Below are positions 10,840 to 23,900 of a stretch of 64,000 nt of DNA, piece by piece (position 1 is the stretch's first letter; every line of letters begins with the position of its first letter). The position numbers were made by a program, and so were the translations under genes. A model generated the notes under the pieces. That model was not told where the DNA came from, made no database searches, and saw only the letters and a program-made list of their open reading frames with translations. The DNA is from Symbiodinium natans (lineage: Eukaryota; Sar; Dinophyceae; Suessiales; Symbiodiniaceae): NCBI GenBank assembly GCA_905221605.1, contig CAJNDS010000746.1, forward strand, positions 62,001 through 126,000. Direction: 5' to 3'.

Positions 10840-11801
10840 GGGACAGAGTTGCTTTAGGGTTTAGGGCCAAAGTTTAGGGTAGGGTTTATAGGGTTTATAG
10901 CTTTTTTAGAGCTTAGGGTTTAGGGTTGCTTCCCCCTTACTCCTGGCCAGGCCACCTAGGTGTTTGGGGGGTCACCGCAGCTTCGACTCACTGCTCTGCA
11001 GGTTCTTGGGCAAAATGGCCTGCACCTCAGGATCATAGGGTTTAGGGTTTTAGGGTTTAGGGTTTAGGGTTTAGGGTTTAATTAGGGGTTTCCCTACAAC
11101 CCCCCTCTACACTACCCCCCCCCCCCCCCCCCAGGTTCCTACGCATAATCGAGGACACTTAGGGATAATCAAGCCTAAGGTTAATTCAACTGGCTGGTAT
11201 CTTAGTAGTAGGGAATTGAGGGCCTTATATGCATAGAGGGGGGTAGTAGGGACACCCAGCTGAAGCCTGTTCACGTAACACAAGATGCATTCAGCTTGAA
11301 AAAGGCAGAGGCACATGATCTCTATAGTTTTTCGTTCGACATCCAGGGACCCGGGATACAAACGGAGTGAATGTAGGTAATCCCCCCCCCCCCCCCCCCA
11401 AAGCCTTCATTCCCTTCAAAGGTTCTTGCAAAGGTGTGGCAAACTATAGCAAGCAAGCACCCCCCCAACTGGGGAAACTGCCCATGCTACGTTCGAGATG
11501 CATCCCCAAACCCCACACCCCCAACTTGCCCCCAACCCTAAAACCCTGAATTCGCTCACAATGTGAGGGCTTAGGGTGTGTTTCGTTTGAGGGCCATGCA
11601 ACATGCAAGCCACGCTGCTTAATTCAATGATCCCGAATGCATGGAGGCAGATCTCCATTTTCAACCCTAAACCCTAAACCCTAAACCCTAAACCCTAAAC
11701 CCTAACCCCTACAAGAGCACCGTCAGGCCTTGTCTGACCGTCCCGCAACAGCCGGGAAAGACCCTGCACCATGATTACATCCGTCTGCATTTTTGTATAA
11801 G

Positions 11802-14701
11802 GTGGATCTGTGGGATACTTCGTTCGTTTCTTAATGGGTTTAAGCGAATCTTATCTAAAGGCTCAAAAAATAGAGGTCCAAGCTAGTCCAGCGGGCTGTG
11901 CTACTTAGCACTCTGCACCCAGAAACTGGGCTTCTCGTCTGAGGTGAACGAGACAGTGACCATGGAACTGAAAAACGGCACGCAAGTGCAGGGAACGATC
12001 ACTGCGGCAGGGGCCCCATTTTTGCAGGTCGCTTCGCTTTGCTGTGGTGTCTGCGCTAGGTGCTGGATTTGCTTTCGGTGTGCTTGCTGCACATACCATG
12101 AACAACTCCCTAAACCCTAAACCCTAAACCCTAAACCCTAAACCCTAAACCCTAAACCCTAAACCCTAAACCCTAAACCCTAAACCCTAAACCCTAAACC
12201 CTAACCCTAACTTCCCTAGCCTCAAACCCCAAACTGCATGAACCTTCACAACTGCAAGGTCGACACCTCCATGAACACCCACTTAAAGCAGGCCGGGCTG
12301 CTAGGGTTTAGGGTTTAGGGTTTGGGGTTTAGGGTTTAGGGTTTAGGGATTTTCGGTTTAGGGTTTAGGGTTTAGGGTTTGGGGTTTGGGGTTTGGGGTT
12401 TCGGGTTGAAAACAGCTTACAGGGCCGAAAGCCACAGAATTCGATGAGATCCATCCGGGCCCAGGATGCAAAGACATATGCGCCTGCAAAGATTTTTTTC
12501 CGAACGACTTGCTGTAAGATGCTACCAGGTGTACTGTAGGGGTCAGAATAATGACTTAGGGTTTAGGGGTTTAGGGTTTAGGGTTTAGGGTTTAGGGATT
12601 TGCAATAGTATTCCCTTCTGGTCCCCATATAATTACATAGTAGCCCCCAAAACCCTATGCGAATCAGGGGCCTTCATGAAGGCCCCTGTATTCGGCTGCC
12701 CCTGATTGGGTGACCTCAACTCCTGTCTCAGGTGAGGGTCACCGTCCGGCACAAGAACCCTGTGAACATGGCCTTCCTGTCCCTCGGCGCGCCTCCATCG
12801 ATAAAATCTTCTTTGTGCCGCAAGCCACGAAAATCTACTAAACGGTTCCTTGGGAACGAAATGAACCCTAAAAGGGTTTATGGTTCATGCACCCTTGATG
12901 GGAAGTATAGTAGTGGGAAGATGACCCCAATTTTAGGGTCCATTTGGGTCCTTAAGGTTCTGGGCAGCGCATATGTAGGGCTTTAAGGGGAATCGGCGGC
13001 GGTGCGGTCTAGTACGGCAGCACAGCCGAGCACACAAAGCTCAAGTCTTCCTCCACCCGACCGCCCACCCGAAACCCTACAACCTGCACCCTAAACCCTA
13101 AACCCTAAACCCTAAACCCTAAACCCTAAACCCTAAACCCTAAACCCTAAACCCTAAACCCTAAACCCCACACCCTAACTTGAAGCCTAACCCTCCACCA
13201 AACCGAAGCCGAGGTCCATCCGTGGGGCCAACATCCGCTATGCTCTTTGCCTGCGTTTCCCCTCAGCCACTCTCGTTGTTCTTCCGAAGCCTCGAACCCT
13301 AACAAACCCTAGTATAGGGTTAGGGGTTTGGGGTTTAGGGGTTTAGGGTTTAGGGTTAGGGGTTTGGGGTTTAGGGGTTTAGGGTTCAGGGTTAGGGGTT
13401 TAGGGTTCTGGGTTTAGGGTTTAGCCCTAAACCCCGATATCAACCCTAAGGGGGTACTATAATCGCTATTAAGGACTGTCAGTATAAGGGGGAACATCCC
13501 AAACTTTTGGCTAGTATACGGGCCTGATTAAGTAGAACAGACTTTTTTTTTTTGGGGGGGGGGGGGTTAGTGCATTATATAGGGACACCCTACTAAAAAC
13601 CCTAGTATAGGGGCCTGATTAATTAGAACCTTTTTTTTTTTTGGGGGGGGGGGATTATAGTACAGTTATATATTGATCATCAGAGAATACGACTAGGAAT
13701 TATTCCGACCCCTAGAGTAGAAACCCTAAACCCGCTCTAAAGCACGTAAATATGGCACTGGCTTGACGCATCCGACCTGGTGCGACAGGAGGGTTTAAGG
13801 TGAAACCCTAAACCCCAAATTTCTCGGGTGTATAGGGCTTGTCGGGTTTCCAGCACCGCCCCCCCCCCCCCCCCCCCCCCCCATGAAGGATCAGGGGCTT
13901 TTGGGCCTACTGCTAGTTTGGGTGTTTTATTTAGAAGGTGCCCTTAATCTTCCTCCAACACATAGCCCCTATACCTTATGTAGTCCCTGTATTACCCTCG
14001 GTAGCCGCTAAAGACCCCCTTAAGGAACCCCTGAGGTCCCTTAGAAGGATCCCTCCTTTAGTCCCTTGATTCTCGACATAGACCCCAGCCGTTTGAGGAG
14101 CGATCGGCGCACCTTTTTTTGTAAACCCTAAACCCTAAACCCCAAACCCTTTTGGGGGAACCGAGTGGCTGAGGTCATTCTGCCAGAGCATGCGGATCTC
14201 AACTTCCTTCTGATCGATGATGCGGGGGCCCTAGAATGCTGGGGTTGGTTGAGGTTGGCCGTCTTTTTTCTCAGCAGTTGAGGGGGGGGGAGAGAGATGT
14301 TTTTGCGGGTTGCTGCTGGTTTGCCCTAAAGCCTAAAGCCGAAACCCTAAACCCCAAACCCCAAACCCTAAACCCTGAGCCGAAGGAGTTCAGGAGTTCA
14401 CAGAGGCCTTAGCTTCATTTGTCTGCTCCGGCTTTAAAATTCAGAGCTTCTCTGTGGTCGCAGGTCGGGTGGGGTTTACGAAAATCAGAGATCGCCAATA
14501 TAGTCCGCCAAATAGTCGGATTCCCTTATAATGAGGACCCCCAATAAGATACCCTAAACCCTAAACCCTAAACCCTACACCCACACCCAAACTTCGGAAA
14601 CCCCCATGCTTTGCCGACGTGCCAGGCACCGAAGCAGAACCCGCCCAAGTATCCTGCTGGAAGCAAGAAGGCCAAGAAGGCCCTTTCCATTGCTGGTGGA
14701 G
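11802..14701 (+). CDS. SNRPD1: Small nuclear ribonucleoprotein Sm D1 (at least 7 exons, C-terminus open)
   Basis: Core protein of spliceosomal snRNPs, part of the heptameric Sm ring. Exons that follow Sm D1 in order: 11802-11845 (FVRFLMGLS), 11944-12006 (NETVTMELKNGTQVQGTIT), 12259-12291 (VDTSMNTHLKQ), 12732-12790 (RVTVRHKNPVNMAFLSL), 13214-13241 (SIRGANIRY), 14174-14221 (VILPE then LLIDD), 14626-14701 (APKQNPPKYP, then a Lys-rich tail and Gly-Gly-Gly). Together they cover both Sm motifs. Donors at 12007, 12292, 12791, 13242 and 14222 are GC. The first exon most likely uses a GA donor, and the last donor is the GT of an adjoining TTTAGGG array. The start codon lies upstream and was not fixed; ATG at 11771 is a possibility. 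The terminal Gly/Arg tail exon was not found, though a Gly/Arg/Glu-coding stretch at 14820-14870 is a candidate. Confidence 0.92.
12110..12214. repeat. CCCTAAA array in a Sm D1 intron
   Basis: About 14 perfect units. Other Sm D1 intron arrays are at 12301-12407, 12556-12598, 13088-13168, 13310-13425 (degenerate) and 14547-14575. Confidence 0.95.
12848..12957. mobile_element. Family D inverted-repeat element in a Sm D1 intron
   Basis: Ends GGGAACGAAATGAACCCTAA and TTTTAGGGTCCATTTGGGTC. Other copies: 6976-7092, 7899-7975 (opposite orientation), 2613-2686, 59873-59945, 63355-63462. The ends contain AACCCTAAA, one telomere unit. Confidence 0.8.
13242..14173. other. Longest Sm D1 intron
   Basis: Contains degenerate TTTAGGG, a family E end, two family I elements with T-run/G-run centres, a 22-base C-run (13857-13882) and AT-rich filler; no exon-like frame seen. 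Confidence 0.6.
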
Positions 14702-14867
14702 GTTTAGGGTTTAGGGTTTGGGGTTTGGGGTTTAGGGCTTAGGGTTTAGGGTTTAGGGTTTAGCTTGGTAGGGTGTCTCAGTCAGGGTCCAAGAGGTTCC
14801 ATTGAGCCCTGCACTAGATTGGGAGCCGGGAGTGGGAGGGAGGGAGGCAGCAGGAGGGAGAGAAGCA

Positions 14868-15028
14868 GCCCTAAACCCTAAACCCTAAACCCTAAACCCT
14901 AAACCCTAAACCCTAAACCCTAAGCCCTAAGCCCTAAGCCCTAAGCCCTAAGCCCTAAGCCCTAAGCCCTAAGCCCTAAGCCCTAAGCCCTAAGCCCTAA
15001 GCCCTAACCCTAAACCCTAAACCCTAAG
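14868..15028. repeat. CCCTAAA array with a CCCTAAG core
   Basis: Seven CCCTAAA units, about twelve CCCTAAG units and then CCCTAAA again; a mirror of the 3.7-kb case in the other orientation. Confidence 0.95.
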
Positions 15029-15933
15029 CATTTGAGGTGCATCCTTGGGGCCGCAGCCTAGGGCTCAGACAGAAGGTAGACACGAATTCCCCGAACTCCC
15101 GGATTTTCTTAGATCTCGGCCATGTCTCCCGCACCCTGGCACCTTGGCTTCATTATTATTATTATTATTATTATTATCATTATTGTTTTTTCATGATTAT
15201 GATTATTATGATGATTATCATTCTTGTTATGATTAGTGCCATTAGTAGTGTTATCCGTATTATTATTATTAGTAGTACTATTGTGATTGTTTTTGAAAAT
15301 CTTAGTGCTTGAGGAGCTAGGGCCCAGAGTAGGCCCTTATTCCCTTTTGTAGGGTTTATAGGTTCCCATCTGCGCCTCTTTAAACTCAAGGTTGCCCTTT
15401 GGGCCTTAAACCCTAAACCCTAAACCCTAAACCCCAAACCCCAAACCCTAAACCCTAAACCCTAAACCCTAAACCCGACGTTCGTGGGTAGTCACATGAA
15501 GGGTTGTGAAGAAGGTATTGCACATCAGAGAACCCTAGTGAAGGTACGAACCCTGTGTGTGTAAACCGCTTCGGAAGTATGCTTTACATTTATCATATAC
15601 AGCCCGAGGAAAGATTCAATAAAAAAAAACAATGTTTTAGATATGTTTCTAAGGGGTGTGTATAACTAGCCATGAACCTTCAAGAAGGTGACGTGGGTGC
15701 TGTTTCCGGCTCTCTTGGCACCCCTTGATGTCGACAGCTCTTTTCACCTCAGACTCAAGAAGGACTCTAAACCCTAAGCCCTCCTAACCCTAAACCCTAA
15801 ACCCGAAACCCTAAACCCTAAACTCTAAACCCTAAGCCCTAAACCCTAAACCCTAAACCCTAACCCTAAACCCTTCTTTACAGCTTCTTTTCACAGCTAC
15901 TTAACTTGTACCTTTGGCTTTGTATGGACTAAG

Positions 15934-16159
15934 GTACCTTTTGGCGGGCGCCGCGATCACGTTTGCGGTCCAAAAGTACGGCTGCTGCATCTGGAAGTTG
16001 GGCGACCAGGTGGGCAGTGTTGGGGGTTATTGGGGTTTAGGGTTTAGGGTTCAGATTGCCAATTTTTCCCTTTAGCTGCAATTGATATAAACGGCCTAAA
16101 CTGCTTGTGTTTTTCGGCAGTCCGCCTACAGAAAGTTCTCGGTCCGACTCAACATATGA
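15934..16159 (+). CDS. C-terminal exons of a small membrane protein, unassigned
   Basis: Exon 15934-16009 (after ACTAAG, donor GTGGGC) reads YLLAGAAITFAVQKYGCCIW and ends GDQ in phase 0. Exon 16121-16159 (after TTTTTCGGCAG) reads SAYRKFSVRLNI and stops with TGA, also phase 0. Together they make a hydrophobic helix and a basic tail. The intervening intron holds a short TTTAGGG block. Upstream exons are unknown. Confidence 0.5.
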
Positions 16160-16675
16160 AGCGGAAGCATAGTGGATGCTCATCACCTCAACCTTCAGCC
16201 CAGAACCCCTTTAGGATTTAGGGCTCAGGGTTAATCAGGGTTTTTGGGCAGAGGTTTGGTTCTTTGTGGTTCCGACTGCAATACCAAGCTCTCGATTTTG
16301 TGGGTACAGCGTAACTCCCTAAACTCTAAACCTCATAAATCATAAACCGCATAAGCTCTACCGAGACTAGAAGATCTACAAGCACCCTAAACCGTAAAAG
16401 AGAAACCCTAAACCCTAAACCCTGCAGGAAGCCCTGCAAAGTCAACAGGCCACAAGCCACAAACGCTACAAGCCGTAGACCCTCCACCTGGAGTATAACC
16501 CGTTTGCCCTCAACAAGAGGAGAAGGCACCATGAATTCTTAGTATACCTCCCCCTTTGGGGTACCTAGGCTACTTCAGAAAACCCTAAACCCTACACCCT
16601 ACACCCTAAACCCTAAACCCTAAACCCTAAACCCTAAACCCTAAACCCTAAACCCTAAACCCTAAACCCTACCGT

Positions 16676-16795
16676 CGAAGTTGCACTTCCTGGAGGTGGG
16701 TGTTCGGGGTGCGCCGGCGCCCGTGCGCGCGGTGCCCAACGCGAGCGCTTGGGAGCCGCTGAAGCAGATCCTGCAGTCCTGGGCTCCTTGTCCTG
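16676..16795 (+). CDS. Candidate exon, unassigned
   Basis: GC-rich segment of 120 bases exactly between a CCCTAAA array and a TTTAGGG array. Open frame reads SKLHFLEVGVRGAPAPVRAV. A second frame is also open. Confidence 0.3.
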
Positions 16796-16867
16796 AGGGT
16801 TTAGGGTTTAGGGTTTAGGGTTTAGGGTTTAGGGTTTAGGGTTTAGGGTTTAGGGCTCCTTGCCTGG

Positions 16868-16963
16868 CTGGTTCTTAGTAGGGAATGGGGGAATGAGGGC
16901 CCTGTAGTCCCTTAAAGGTATATTATAGGGCCCGAATTCCCTCATTCCCTACTAAGAATCAGG
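16868..16963. mobile_element. Family C inverted-repeat element
   Basis: Ends CTGGTTCTTAGTAGGGAATG and CATTCCCTACTAAGAATCAG. Other copies: 1-36 (right end only, cut by the window edge), 55906-56011, 57609-57705, 59657-59792 (diverged). Confidence 0.85.
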
Positions 16964-17951
16964 AATGAGGGCCCTATAGAATCCCTTAAAAGGTATTTAT
17001 ATATCTATATATATATATATGTATCTACATACATATTGTTTGTATAGGGCCCTAGTTCAGAACCAGGAAGAACCTGCGGGTTGTTCAGCACGGATTGATG
17101 GGTTACCCTATAAGGGTCCATGTGGAGGTTTCCGTACCCTTTTTCGGGGGTCCCTTTAAGGGGATTGAGGGTTTAGGGTTTAGGGTTTAGGGTGATTCCA
17201 TTCAATTTGGGGTATCAAAGGGGTACGCCTATTTTGGGAAATTCCCAATGTACCTTAGTAGTTTTCTTTGGGGGGCTCAAAGGCGTTCCTATTTTGTAGC
17301 TTCAGGGCACGTATATTTTACTATATTATAGGTACATGGACGCTCAGGGTTCCAGGGTTCACGGGTAGCATGCGTTATGTGTGCATATACAGGGGACATA
17401 AAGGGAATGATCTTGGCAACTTCTAAGGATCTTGCATCGGGGCTGGTAGGGCTCAGCTTTAGGCGTTTTTTTAGGGGGGATATTCGGGCTCATCGCTGCA
17501 CAGCGCCATACGCTGGTGGCTGAAGGTTTTGTACTGAAGTGACAGGGTGTGGCTGCAGGTGTCGGCTTACTTGGCTGTTGCGATGAACAACGAAGAGTCC
17601 AGTGAAAGCGCCAACAGAGTTCTTTTGCATTGGTGGGCAACTTGCGCTTCAGTATGAACAGGAAGAAGCACACAGCGTAAGACACCTGGCACAAGCTCGC
17701 TTGTGAAATGGTTTCTGGGGTAGTGTGAGAGTGGCAGACTTGGGTGTGGCAAAGAAGTTTGAATGCGTACCAAGACTCTCCCCTTAGAATCCCTTTGTAG
17801 TGGGGGATCACTTGGTGGTGGAGTCGGCCCAAGCCCTAAACCCTAAACCCTAAACCTTAAACCTTAAACCCTAAGCCCTAAGCCCTAAACCCTAAACCCT
17901 AACCCTTAAACCCTAAACCCTAAACCCTTCGTGCCATCATGTTGAGCCCAG

Positions 17952-20900
17952 GAGTTCACTTCGAACTACGCCGTTGCAGCAGCTTGGCCGTCCGAAGTCC
18001 GAACTCAAATGTTCCATCTACCCATATTGCAGGTATCTTCGGCCCACAAAAAAGAACCAGCCTAGGGCCCGAAACCCTAAACCCTAAACCCTGAACCCTA
18101 AACCCCAAACCCTAAACCCTAAACCCTAAACCCTAAACCCTAAACCCTAAACCCTAAACCCTAAACCCTAAACCCTAAACCCAAATCCTACTGCATAAGG
18201 TGGGTGATGCGACTCACGGGCGGCTCTTCACCTATGAGGGCGGCAACTTCACCCTGAAGACGACGCTTGCGTTGCAGAGGGGCTTTGGGCGGGGGCGGGG
18301 GGTGTTTAGGGTCTACTGCAGGGTTTGGCCCTAAACTCTATAAGGCAAGGTTTACAAAGATGTTCAGAGACTATAATATCCCTAAACCCTAAATGAGCTC
18401 TATAAGGCAAAGTTTAGTTAGGGCATCTTGTATCAACTCCTATACTGCAAGTAAGATGCCGTCATGGCCTGCAGCTGCCAGGCCCTCATCGAACAGAGAA
18501 TCTAAACCCGAAACCCTGGCACTAGCAGGCCCTGTTCAGGGTTTAGTTAGGGTTTAGGGTTTAGGGTGTAGGTATGTCACGTCAGAGGTTCAACACGTGG
18601 CCGATCTTTCTGACGCCTTGCCCAAGGAAGATCCCCACCGGCAGCACCAGCAAGTGGCCCTCGGCCATGATGTCCATGGCCAGCAATTTCAGTTTAGGAT
18701 TGGGTAGCCCTAAACCCTAAACCCTAAACCCTAAACCCTAAACCCTAAACCCTAAACCCTAAACCCTAAACCCTAAACCCTAAACCCTAAACCCTAAACC
18801 CTAGCCCACAATCTTGGCCAACGGTATGGGCCTCTAAGCGTCTTGGCAAGGTTCTTTCGACTCTGGAGCGCGACTTTGCGTAGTAAAACTGTAAGTTGAG
18901 GTCGACGAAGCTGTCCCCCCCCAACGAGCCCCTAAACCTTATAAGTCAAAAATGTCGCTGCGTTATCCCTGTATATGTATATAAGCACATCACATCGAAT
19001 TATATACATATACACACACACACACATAGAACCCTCAAAGCCCTAAGCTGCAAGCCGACCGTGATCCTTAAACCTAAAACCCTAAACTCGCCTCGCAGGT
19101 CGCGGGTAGGTGGGTGTCAAACCATCCCCCAAAAGTTTAGGGTGTAGGGGTTTTGGGGTTTTGGGGTTTTGGGGTTTAGGGGTTTAGGGGTTTAGGGTTA
19201 ACTCAAAATCCCAAATCCGAAAACGCCAAAACCCTAAGCCCTAAAACCCAAACCCCTAAAATACCTGAAATCCCCAGATTCTGAAAACCCTTACGAACCC
19301 CCCCAAAACCTCCGAAACCCCCCAAAACCACCTAAACCCTAAACCCTAAACCCCCAACAGCCCTTATTGAGGTTCGCAGGCCTTGTCAACGACGGCTCGG
19401 TGGCCTCGCTGGACGACCCCGTCTACAAGTACCTTCCCTGGTGGACGAAGGATCCCAAGGACCGACTTTTGGGGGGTTTGGGGTTTAGGGTTTAAGGATA
19501 ACCCTAGACCCGAACAGCAAAAAGGGGTTTGGGGACTGTTGCCACTTCTGCTTCAAGCCCGGATGCAAAAGGGTGAACAAACGGCTGAAGGTGAAGAAGG
19601 GTTCAGGGGTCTTGGAGTAGGTCCTTTGAGGGTTTAGGGTTTAGGGATAGCCCTAAACCCTAAACCCTAACCCTAAAAGCCAAAAAGGGTTTCGGGGCAC
19701 TTCCTTGACCTTCCGAGGACCCGCGCTCCACTGTGACGCCTCTTGGTGACCAGTGCACTCCTACCCTACTACTATTTGCTTAAGCACCCCCCCCAGAGAA
19801 TCGTAAAAAAAACAATAATATCCCCCTGAGTACCTTATAATCCCTTCCCCCTTTTATTAAATGAAACCCTAATGATAAAAACACTTTCCGGAAAATCCTG
19901 CCGAAACCAACCCCGCCTTTAAAACCCTATTCCGAATTAGGGGGGGGGGGGTGGGGTTCAGGCCTCCAAGAAACCCCTCAACACCAATAAAACCCTCAGA
20001 GGGTTACTTAAGTTGATTACTTGATTAACCCTGAAGTCTAATGAATTATGACATGTCGATAAGAATACACCCGAATAATAAAAACACTTTTCGAATTTTT
20101 AAAGGGGGGGCCCCCCCCGTTTAATAAAAGGGGGAAGGGATTAGGGAAGAATGTTGTTTGTTTGTTTTTTTTTTGGTGGGGGGGTCTTAAGCAAACAGTG
20201 GCCTAAGCCCTAAACCCTGTACCCTCAATTCTTCAAAGGGGGAAGACGGTCCCAGAGCACTCCAGCTACAGTACCCAGGAGGCATGCTTTGGGATGCTTC
20301 ATAGGCATTGTAGTACCCCCCCCCCCCATTAGAATCCCTGTTCGGACTCTCAGTATAAGGGGAAAACTCCCAGGAGGCATGATAGAAGCCACCCGAGCTT
20401 TCTATTCCTCAGTACGGAATTCGGGGTTTAGGGTGGATGTACAGAATACATGTCGTTTGTAGCAAATATAGATAAATAACACGAATAAATATGCAAATAG
20501 ATAAATAAATAAATAGTCATATATGTATATATGTATGTAAGTTTTTACGTATGTGTGGTTTATGTTGCACCTCTTTCTCTCTCTCAAGCGAGATGGATGT
20601 CGAGGTTCCGCATGCTCCTTAGCTTCACCTCGGGTTTCGGTGATGGCCACCCTGGCGAGGAGGCAGGCCCCGGAGCATACAATGCAAGGGGTTTAGGGCC
20701 GCTTAGGGTTTACCTGGGCATTATGTTTAAAACTAGCCCCCCAAAACCATGAAAGCCTAAGTAAAAGGACCATGAGTTTACACACTTCGCGGGAACGGTT
20801 AGTGGAGTTAATGGTTTCGGGAAGACAATGCCGCCCTGCGTGGTCGGACATTGCTGCGAAGTAAATCTACCCACAATCATATGTGGTCCTTTTCTTCAGG

Positions 20901-23900
20901 GAAGCCCCTTAAGGTTAACTGCAACCTAAAGCCTAAGCCTAGACGCTAGCCTTCTTAATAGGATATCGGTATCGCCCATGGGCTAGCACGAGCACTGGAG
21001 GCCAACACCCGCGCAGCCCGCCAGTGGCGCCGGGAGAACCGCCCGAACGAGACGAAGGCGCCTGCATTTAAAAAGACCAGGATGTCGGGCTATGCAACAG
21101 CAAATTTGCAAGAGCGAGAGAGGTATTAATTAGTATATGTTTATCTCATATAATTACTATAAATAAATAAATATGTATGTATATATATATATGTATTTAT
21201 ACATATTTATTTTCATTTGTTTATTTGTTGCTTCATTCATTCACATATCTGTTTGTTTATCTATATACACACTGATGTTTACAGACGTTCATTTGTAGCA
21301 GGACTCTGTACTCACAGCATATTAAACGGGCTTGAGGGAAATCGAACTCACAAGTGCCTTATGAAGAAGCAGCAGATGAATGTTGCCCTGTCGAAGCCCC
21401 AAGTGGCATCCCCACACCCTGGGCCATGAACCCCTCAGCCCTAAACACACACACACACAGTCAGCTAGGAGGCCAAAAAAAACTCAACCTAAGCCCATCT
21501 AAACCCTAAACCCTAAACTCTCAACCCTAAAACCTAAACCACGCTAAACCCTCCCTAAACTCCCCCTTGAAAACCCGTGGATTTGCCAAGGCCTTTGTGG
21601 CCCGACGCTTGGCGGCGAAGCCCTGCGACCAGAAGACCGGCGGCATCCTCGCCTGCGCCCAGTACATCTATGAGAACGTGCCCTGGACTGGATAAGGTTT
21701 AGGGTTTAGGGTTTAGGGTTTAGGGTTTAGGGTTTAGGGTCTAGGGTCTATAGGGTTTAGGGTTTAGGGTTTAGGGTTTAGGGTTTAGGGTTTAGGGTTT
21801 AGGGTTTAGGGTTTAGGGTTTAGGGTTTAGGGTTTAGGGGCTAAGTTCAAGGCAGGAGCCGAACTAAACCAACGGAGCAGGGTGCTTTCCCCTCATTCCC
21901 CGATCTCCAGGGGCCCCTGCACGGCCAGTACAGAAAGAAGACTACTTCATACAACAAACAATATGAATATGCATATAAGATGATGTGCATATACATACCT
22001 ATATATACATATATATATATATACATATGTATAGATAGATAGATAGATAATCTGCGTATTTATGCATTTGGTTATACACATTTTCTGTATAGCAGTTCAG
22101 TATTGCCAGACTCGCATGCTAACACCCTGCAGACTGCAGAGTGGTGTGCGAGCTCGCCCAAAGGTCAAGCTGATCGGCACCCCCGGGCAGGCCCTCCGGG
22201 CAAGACCTTGCGAACTGTGGGCATCCTTTTTTGGGCTTTTTGATTTCGGGTTTAGGGTTTATAGGGTTTAGGGCCCCTAAACCCCAAACCCGAGCCCTAA
22301 ACCCTAAACCCTGAACGGGTTTATAGGGTTAAAGGTTTAGGGTTCATTCACAGACTCCCGGCTGGAAGTCTGAACTCGCGAAGGGGCCTCGGTGTACTTG
22401 GGGTTCAGCTTTTAGGGCTTAGGGTTTAATTAGGGTTTAGGGTTAGGGTTTAGGGTTTAGGGTTTAGGGTTTAGGGTTTAGGGTTTAGGGTTTAGGGTTT
22501 AGGGTTTAGGGTTTAGTCCTTCATAGGGATTGTAGTACCCCCTATTTCAAAATCCCCTGTTCGTATAAGGGGGATCCCAAGGTTCAGCTTTTGCTTTTGT
22601 TGTGACGCGTTGGGTTGAGGGTCTTTGCTGGTGCAGGGGTGTAGGGCGTCGTGCTGCCGTTTCGTTGAAGGTCTATACCGGTTGGAGCCTCGATCCACAG
22701 GTGTAGGGAGAACGTTGAGGACTTACAATGCCCAAAGTACAACTAGGGTTCAGGGTTCAGGGTTTTGTTTGTCGACGTGTCCGATCAGAACATGAGCCTG
22801 GCATTCTGAGTTGTGGGGAATAGGTGCAAAGGGGACTCGTCAAGAGAGTTGGGCAGCACAGACGACTACAGCCCTCCTTTCAGGGGTATCACCAGTAGTC
22901 TTCCCACGCAGCAGCAGGTCCAAGCTGGGTAGAACGCCCGAACATCTTCCGCAATGGCAGCAAGACATCTGCTTCTGCTCCTAGGTGGCCTTCTATCACT
23001 GCTGCAAGCCCCCAGCACATTTCTGGCCTCTCGGTTCACAGTTCCTCCGAAGCGGAGCACCCACGGCCGAGAGGTGAAACGCCTGTACCATGTCACCGCA
23101 CATGGGGATGCCATCCGCAAGGACGGGTTCATGATCCCCGGTGACAAGGGTACCTTTGGCGGTGGAATCTACTTCGCGGACACAGTGGCTGCTGCAGTGA
23201 GCAAGGCGACCAGCTCGGGTTTTCTGGTCGTGGCAGATGTGCACGTCGGCAAAGCCATGTCTGTGAGCGAACAAAAACCGCAAGATTGGAGCCTGAGTGG
23301 CTCCAACGGATGGCTAGTTCTTCTCGCAGTCATGGCTGTAGCTGCACTGGTCCTCGTGGGAGCTATGTACCTGTACGAGCTGGTGACAGACGCGGACTTT
23401 GGAGCCTCCGGTGACTTGATGGACATGATGGGCCTGTCCCCGCCCCTAGACTCGTTCCCTGCAAGTGAAGGCGACTGGGCAAGTTGCTTCCGCACGTTGC
23501 AAGAGGCAGGGTACGATTCCCTATACGCCACCGGCATCGACACGGGGCCGGAGTACGTGGTCTTCAACAAGGACCAGGTAGAAATAGTTGAGGTTCGCCG
23601 AATGTAGCGCGGCTCCACCAGATTGCATACCAATTTGAGATTATATAGTTCCTTTCGCCTTGCACTGTTTTGCCCGCATGGCACCGCAAAGGTGATGGAA
23701 CTGCAGTTCCTATGTTCGCATTTGAAGCAACCGAAACAAGACCGAGAGCCCGCGCCACATGTGCAGAAAAGAACACAAACTCGGCCTTTGCCCAAGTCAT
23801 AGCAGCGTAGGTCCCAGTCCCCCCACCGGGATGTCAAGCATTTCCCAAAGAAGGGGCTCCTATCGTAAACCCCCTATTAGGAGTACATTAAGGGGAACCT

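Noticed and set aside
17359-17832. 157-codon minus-strand frame
   Set aside because: Composition (many Cys, His, Ser, Pro, no hydrophobic core) looks like chance. It lies in the intron-like region upstream of the beta-lactamase exons.
20531-20588. Upstream part of the open frame containing the fifth beta-lactamase exon
   Set aside because: AT-rich tract reading through an intron; only the part after the AG near 20589-20606 matches the protein family.
21330-21350. Possible second tRNA (GAGTTCGATTTCC on the minus strand)
   Set aside because: A box-B-like motif only; no acceptor or anticodon stem can be formed around it.
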